The position numbers and the translations under genes are program-made. Below, piece after piece: positions 59,871-64,000 of a stretch of 64,000 nt of DNA (position 1 is its first letter; each line of letters starts with the position of its first letter). The notes under the pieces were generated by a model, which was not told the DNA's origin, made no database searches, and saw only the letters and a list, made by a program, of their open reading frames with translations. Source of the DNA: Enoplosus armatus. Lineage: Eukaryota > Chordata > Actinopteri > Centrarchiformes > Enoplosidae. The stretch covers positions 20,831,241 through 20,895,240 of the forward strand of contig NC_092182.1 of NCBI RefSeq assembly GCF_043641665.1, read 5' to 3'.

Positions 59871-60307
59871 TATCTGCACTTGTCATAGTCGGATGTACCT
59901 GTTAGGGTGCCATGGGCCCTAACTGACCCCCCACTGACACCTCTAAGTCCCCATCAAGCCTAGTGGAACCAGTATTCCTATTCTGTGGTAATTTGATTGA
60001 ACAAAACTTTATTGGGAATATGCACCATGTCAGCACAATATAAACTAGAATGATAAAGCTCTGAAAACTAGATTTCAACAGTGTCCCACTACAATACATA
60101 AAATCTGCTCATAATGGACACCAGCTTTGGTTGATGTTGAACTTTCATGGTACAAATTCCTAATCAATCCAATTTCTAAAACCAAATGGCATGCAGTGAC
60201 ACTGGGGCTGTTGGGCCCCTCTAGGCTCTGGGACCCCGGGGCAGTTGCTTGTTTTACCCAGTTGGTAACGCAGCCTTCGTACTAGTATTTCAGATGAAAG
60301 CTGGCAT
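59871..60307. repeat. Possible 'GGGCCC-rich' dispersed repeat
   Basis: GTGCCATGGGCCCTAACTGA at its left and GGGGCTGTTGGGCCCCTCTA then CCCCGGGGCAGTTGCTTG at its right resemble a teleost repeat I recall. The ends are not defined. Confidence 0.3.
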
Positions 60308-60622
60308 CAACTGTGTGGTCAGATCTTCTATATCCAATAGTTCCTGCTTTAAATCAAATTGTTGCATCCTTTTAAGGCATCCTGATGGTTAAGATATATA
60401 TCATTTAACTGCAACGTCCCCAGTTCAGGATCTTTTCTGAATGTCGTACCCTTCTCTCTCTCACTTCCTGTCTGTGTTGCCAATTTTAGACAAAAAAAGT
60501 TCTTACACAGCTGTTAAGCTTTTTGTAGAAAAGCATGTTTATGTATCGCAAAGTAAGGCATTATAAAAATATAATAATAATAATTTTTGTATCAGTTCCA
60601 AAACTTTGGTATCATGTCAGCA
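60308..60622. repeat. Dispersed repeat, second copy, split by a SINE
   Basis: TCCTGCTTTAAATCAAATTG before the insertion and CCAATTTTAGACAAAAAAAG after it join to give a continuous repeat like that at 55.9 kb. It then continues with GTTCTTACACAGCTG and CAAAGTAAGG as at 59.7 kb. Confidence 0.5.
60366..60474 (+). mobile_element. tRNA-derived SINE nested in an older repeat
   Basis: A 109-base insert is flanked by TGTTGC on both sides (60360-60365 and 60475-60480). It has TGGTTAAGATATATATC, then ACTGCAACGTCCCCAGTTCA (box-B-like), then GAATGTCGTACCCTTCTCTC and TCACTTCCTGTC, the order of a perciform tRNA-SINE as I recall it. Confidence 0.6.
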
Positions 60623-62399
60623 CTCGAAAGGAAAAAAAAGTCTGTTGAATGTAAACTCGAGTTGTCTGACTGCACTAACTAGAGAGATTATTTGCTGATG
60701 AAGATCAGCTGCTGCAGCTGAAGTCAGCTTTTTGCTCTTCACTGCATATGATTGGATGACAAACAGCCTAAATGTTCTTCTCCTTAAAATGAATAAAACA
60801 ACAGCAGAGTGAAGACATGACCTGCCATTCAGCTTGAGGCTCAGTGAAAATGACTCCTCAAGTTCATTTTCTCTGCTCCCTGTTCCTGCGCCAAAACAAC
60901 ATCTGATGGAGACGAGGACGAGCCCTGAAATCAATACCTCTTGGAAACAAATTCATGCTTGACACCTTCATCTGCCAACCTACACAACCACCCATTTTCA
61001 CGTCCCCATATGATCAGAACACGCGCAGCATTTACAGTGCAGGGACCCTTCGCTTTTAATTAAAGCGAGCCAGCTAATGCAAAGTGAACCGAGCTTTAGA
61101 GCCTGCATTAACAGTCTTTGTAATGGGCCCCCAGCTCATAAATAATGGCTGTGCTGTCATGAGGAACCTGGGAAAGCCATTAAGAGATAGTGAGAGGTAT
61201 CAGCGTGTGTGGCAGCAGGCAGGCAGACAGACAGAAGGGACGAGGCCGGGAGCCGGGATGGTCTCAGGTCTGCCAGGAGTAACCTTGGCAAAGCCGAGTC
61301 TCACGCAAATCATCCTGCTGGCCTCTCCACCCCCCCCCCCTTTCTCCTCGTTCACCTCCTCCCCATCACAACCAAGGGATTCCCGCTGACCTTTGGCTTC
61401 TCTGGAGGTCATTTCTGGCCACAGTGCTTTAATTCCCATATCCAGAATTGAGTGGGGAGAGGATTTACTATCGATCAGTTTGGTCTTTGCTCTGAATATA
61501 GCAGGCCACAATGATGGAAGTTTCTGCTCTATTTTAGTCACCCTCCTATCTATTATTCATGAAGCTTGTTGCCAGGAAAGTCTACAAATATAACTTCTGT
61601 GACAAGAATTACAAGGCAGAAAGTGACTTCATAATTGTTGCTGCTGCTGTCGACGTAGACAGTAAAGCTCAGAAAAGACACCTGCATGAGAAAGATGTCC
61701 CCTCAAACATGCATTTCCGGTGGATTGAATGTGGGACAGTGCTATTGAATGAACAGTTGCAGCCTGATCTACTGTCACAATAATGCCATCAGCTGCTGTA
61801 CTGTACTCCTGGTCACCTTAGTCTAATCTTGCTAAAATGAAATAAGATATGCAAAACAGGCTGCACTAAATATTCATATGATATAGTTAATAAATTTGGC
61901 ATTGCAAAAAAAAAAAAAAATGAAACTAACTGACCAACAGCAGTGCAGCTGAACAATGCTGGAGATGCGTACCCCTTTAAATGCCCACACTGCAGATAAG
62001 GTAAGGAGTGGTAGGCTACAGTGCGGATGGAGAGCGCGTTTTTTCGCCCTTGCCTTTTCCATCACCAGCACGTCTCTTGGTATGCAGAACAACGCCCGAA
62101 TGCAGGTTTGACTAAGCTCTATAGACCAGACCAGCCCAGCCCAGTGGCCAAACCCCCCCCCCCACAAAAATCACCTGCTGCCGAGCTGAGACCATGCAGG
62201 ACCAGTAAAGGCTGCTTCATGTTTATGTGGGTGTGGGTGTGTGTGTGTGTGGGGGGGTCTGGCTCAGTGTAACTGCATAGTGTTGAAGCCCACTACGGAG
62301 GGCGATTCTTTCATGCATGTCGTTTCATGTCAGTGTCTGAGGACGCTGCTCTGCTCACCATGTCGGCTATTAGGAGACTCTCAGAAGTGCTGAACATTG
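60623..62399. other. Non-coding stretch, partly conserved-element-like
   Basis: No supported gene. It contains the palindrome at 61051-61067, a poly-C run near 61330, poly-A at 61907-61920 and poly-C near 62152-62163. Confidence 0.3.
61051..61067. promoter_or_regulatory. Palindromic TTAATTAA-type motif, candidate enhancer core
   Basis: CGCTTTTAATTAAAGCG is a palindrome apart from one extra T and holds a homeodomain-type TTAATTAA. The surrounding 150 bases are unrepeated and have several short AT-rich motifs. Confidence 0.25.
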
Positions 62400-63105
62400 G
62401 GACGCACTTGACTCTGCCTGGTCTGCAGCTCGCACACCGGACTGTTGTCGGGGGGTTGTTTTATGTGGCGGGTGGAAAGAAATAAAACTGTAGACCGGCT
62501 GCGTGACGCATGATCAGGTCAGATCTTCTGAGCGGCAGATTTATTATCACACTGAAATGAATTATTGATGATGATTATTAAATATTGGTAATAAGATTAT
62601 CTATTTTGTAAGCTCTCTGCCTCCTCCACGCCTTCCTCCTTCCTCCCTTTGCAGATGTTGCCTCTCTGATCACCTTCTCAGGACCGTTTACCTTTGCGGC
62701 TGTCTGCAGCCACAGCTCGTCACGCAGTCACGCTGGCGTGGAGGGGAACAGTGGAGGCAGATCATTCTGCTGATCCCAGCACCTTTGGTTATTAAGGGAA
62801 GCACCAGCAGCTCGTTGATCGGTTCCCTCCTCCCTTTTTGCCAATCGCCATCCCACGACAGCCTACCCGGAGGAAAGGAGTCGGGGAGGGGAAAGCGAGG
62901 ACACACCCGCATTTACTGTACCCGGTGTACACGGCGAGGATGATGCAGATAACATGAGGTGAATATCATCGACTGCCCCAAATTGGAAATTCTTTTTCTT
63001 TTTTTTTTACCCGCTCTGAAGACAGAAGAGCTGTTTGTCGCAGCTGGTTATTCACCTCCCGGCAGGAGCATCAACTCTCAGCAGATATGAAGAAGATGTC
63101 TGCAG
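62400..63105 (+). other. Candidate leader exon of the next gene, ending in a strong donor
   Basis: The segment ends GTCTGCAG|GTATGT, a consensus donor (GT at 63106). A pyrimidine-rich CCTTCCTCCCTTTGCAG at about 62655 could be an internal acceptor or part of a promoter. A short frame (MKKMSA) precedes the donor, so this could be a 5' UTR or a first coding exon. In human 1p13 the gene downstream of KCNA3 in the same orientation is KCNA2, which has leader exons. By synteny this may be the kcna2 leader, but nothing in the sequence itself proves it. Confidence 0.3.
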
Positions 63106-64000
63106 GTATGTATGAAATCAAGATAAAGCAGCTTATGTTTACCCATCATCCCTGATTTCGATTATGTAAAGTCTTGGCATTTTGTAGTTCATGATTTGCA
63201 CTTCACTGGAAAACGTGATAATAGAGAATGAGCCTGCAGTTATACATTTGTTGTGTGTTTCATGAGGATTTTATTGTGTGAAACTGTGCTCTCTCTCTCT
63301 CTCTCTCTCTCTGTGAGTGGAGATGATGCAGACAAGAGATACAGTTTTTCTCTTGGAACCTATTTCCTTCTATGGATAAATTATTTATAGATGTTTTTGA
63401 ATATTTCAGAGACAGGCACCATTTCAAGACTAAAATGCTCCAACAAAACTAAGCTGAAGTCAATTATTATGAGGCGTCTGCGTGTTTGTTTGGCACAGCA
63501 GTAAATCTTAAAAGCGTCTCGTACATTTTAGTTTAGACTGCAGTGGTTTTCTATGATATTCTAGACAGGATGCTGTCTGTATGAATTTGGTGCCTGCTGC
63601 ATTGGCATATTCATGCATGGCTTCACTGCAAAAGGTAGTCCCATTCATTTCAGTGGGTATTGTCCATTGCAGCAGATCAGTGTCCTAATTTATGAGCTTC
63701 TGTACGTTTTATATGCCAGTTAGCCCCCGAGTTTACCTGCATTGAAGCAATTTATATGCAAGGCGGATGGTTTATTTGCATATTAATTTGCCCAAGTGAG
63801 GAGCAGGACTGTCAGCCTCAAGTTTCCATGAACTGATTCATTTTCATATTGACTGCCTTCTCATAACAGTATAACTTTACATAACTCATACCAATCTTAT
63901 GACATTGTTTCAGAGGGTGGTTTCATTTTCATCTAATTTCAGTTGTTTGCTCTTCAAGCTAAAGCAAATGAATGACATCTCTGGACTAAGTGGCAGAAGT
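63106..64000. other. Probable intron, non-coding
   Basis: No supported coding exon up to the window end. A short (CT)n run lies at about 63292-63312. Confidence 0.3.

Overview
This window is nuclear DNA of a ray-finned (teleost) fish. It holds two recognisable host protein genes, a nerve growth factor (ngf) coding exon at 2.1-2.7 kb on the minus strand and a single-exon Shaker-type potassium channel, kcna3, at 50.2-51.7 kb on the plus strand. The rest is AT-rich non-coding sequence with dinucleotide microsatellites and repeats I associate with fish: a Tc1-like element, a piggyBac deletion derivative, a hAT-type MITE, SINEs, and many copies of a 'GGCTGCAACTA...ATTAATC' MITE. NGF and the KCNA3-KCNA2-KCNA10 cluster both lie on human 1p13, so the pairing fits conserved vertebrate synteny. 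I see no operons, CRISPR arrays or other prokaryotic features.

Layout. 0-2.1 kb is the probable ngf 3' UTR and flank. 2.09-2.69 kb is the ngf pre-pro-protein exon, behind a splice acceptor. 2.7-9.4 kb holds a hairpin repeat, a pair of inverted TAATTA-type motifs, a SINE and a decayed Tc1-type transposase. A CpG-containing stretch at about 9.43-9.59 kb with a strong splice donor looks like a first exon, and a matching acceptor lies at 14.85 kb. 17.5-19.2 kb is a Tc1-like element with an open transposase frame and damaged outer ends. 19-32 kb is repeat-rich, with one exon-like segment at 26.0 kb. 32.15-33.72 kb is a TTAA-bounded piggyBac derivative that keeps only the N-terminal part of its transposase gene. 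34-50 kb holds repeats, a hAT MITE, a 166 bp GA tract and another exon-like segment at 39.1 kb. 50-52.5 kb is kcna3. 52.6-63 kb has regulatory-looking motifs (three RFX X-box-like sites in 56 bp, and a CRE beside a palindrome) and more repeats. 62.4-63.1 kb ends in a strong splice donor and may be a leader exon of the next gene, possibly kcna2 judging by human gene order.

How the parts relate. ngf encodes a secreted neurotrophin and kcna3 a voltage-gated potassium channel. They are neighbours by ancestry, not parts of one pathway. Nothing here amounts to a new multi-gene system. The most unusual observations are the X-box cluster downstream of kcna3, two SINEs nested in older repeats with visible target duplications, the Tc1 element with an open reading frame but eroded ends, and several unassigned exon-like segments. 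Exon-like calls rest on splice signals and open frames alone and need transcript data.
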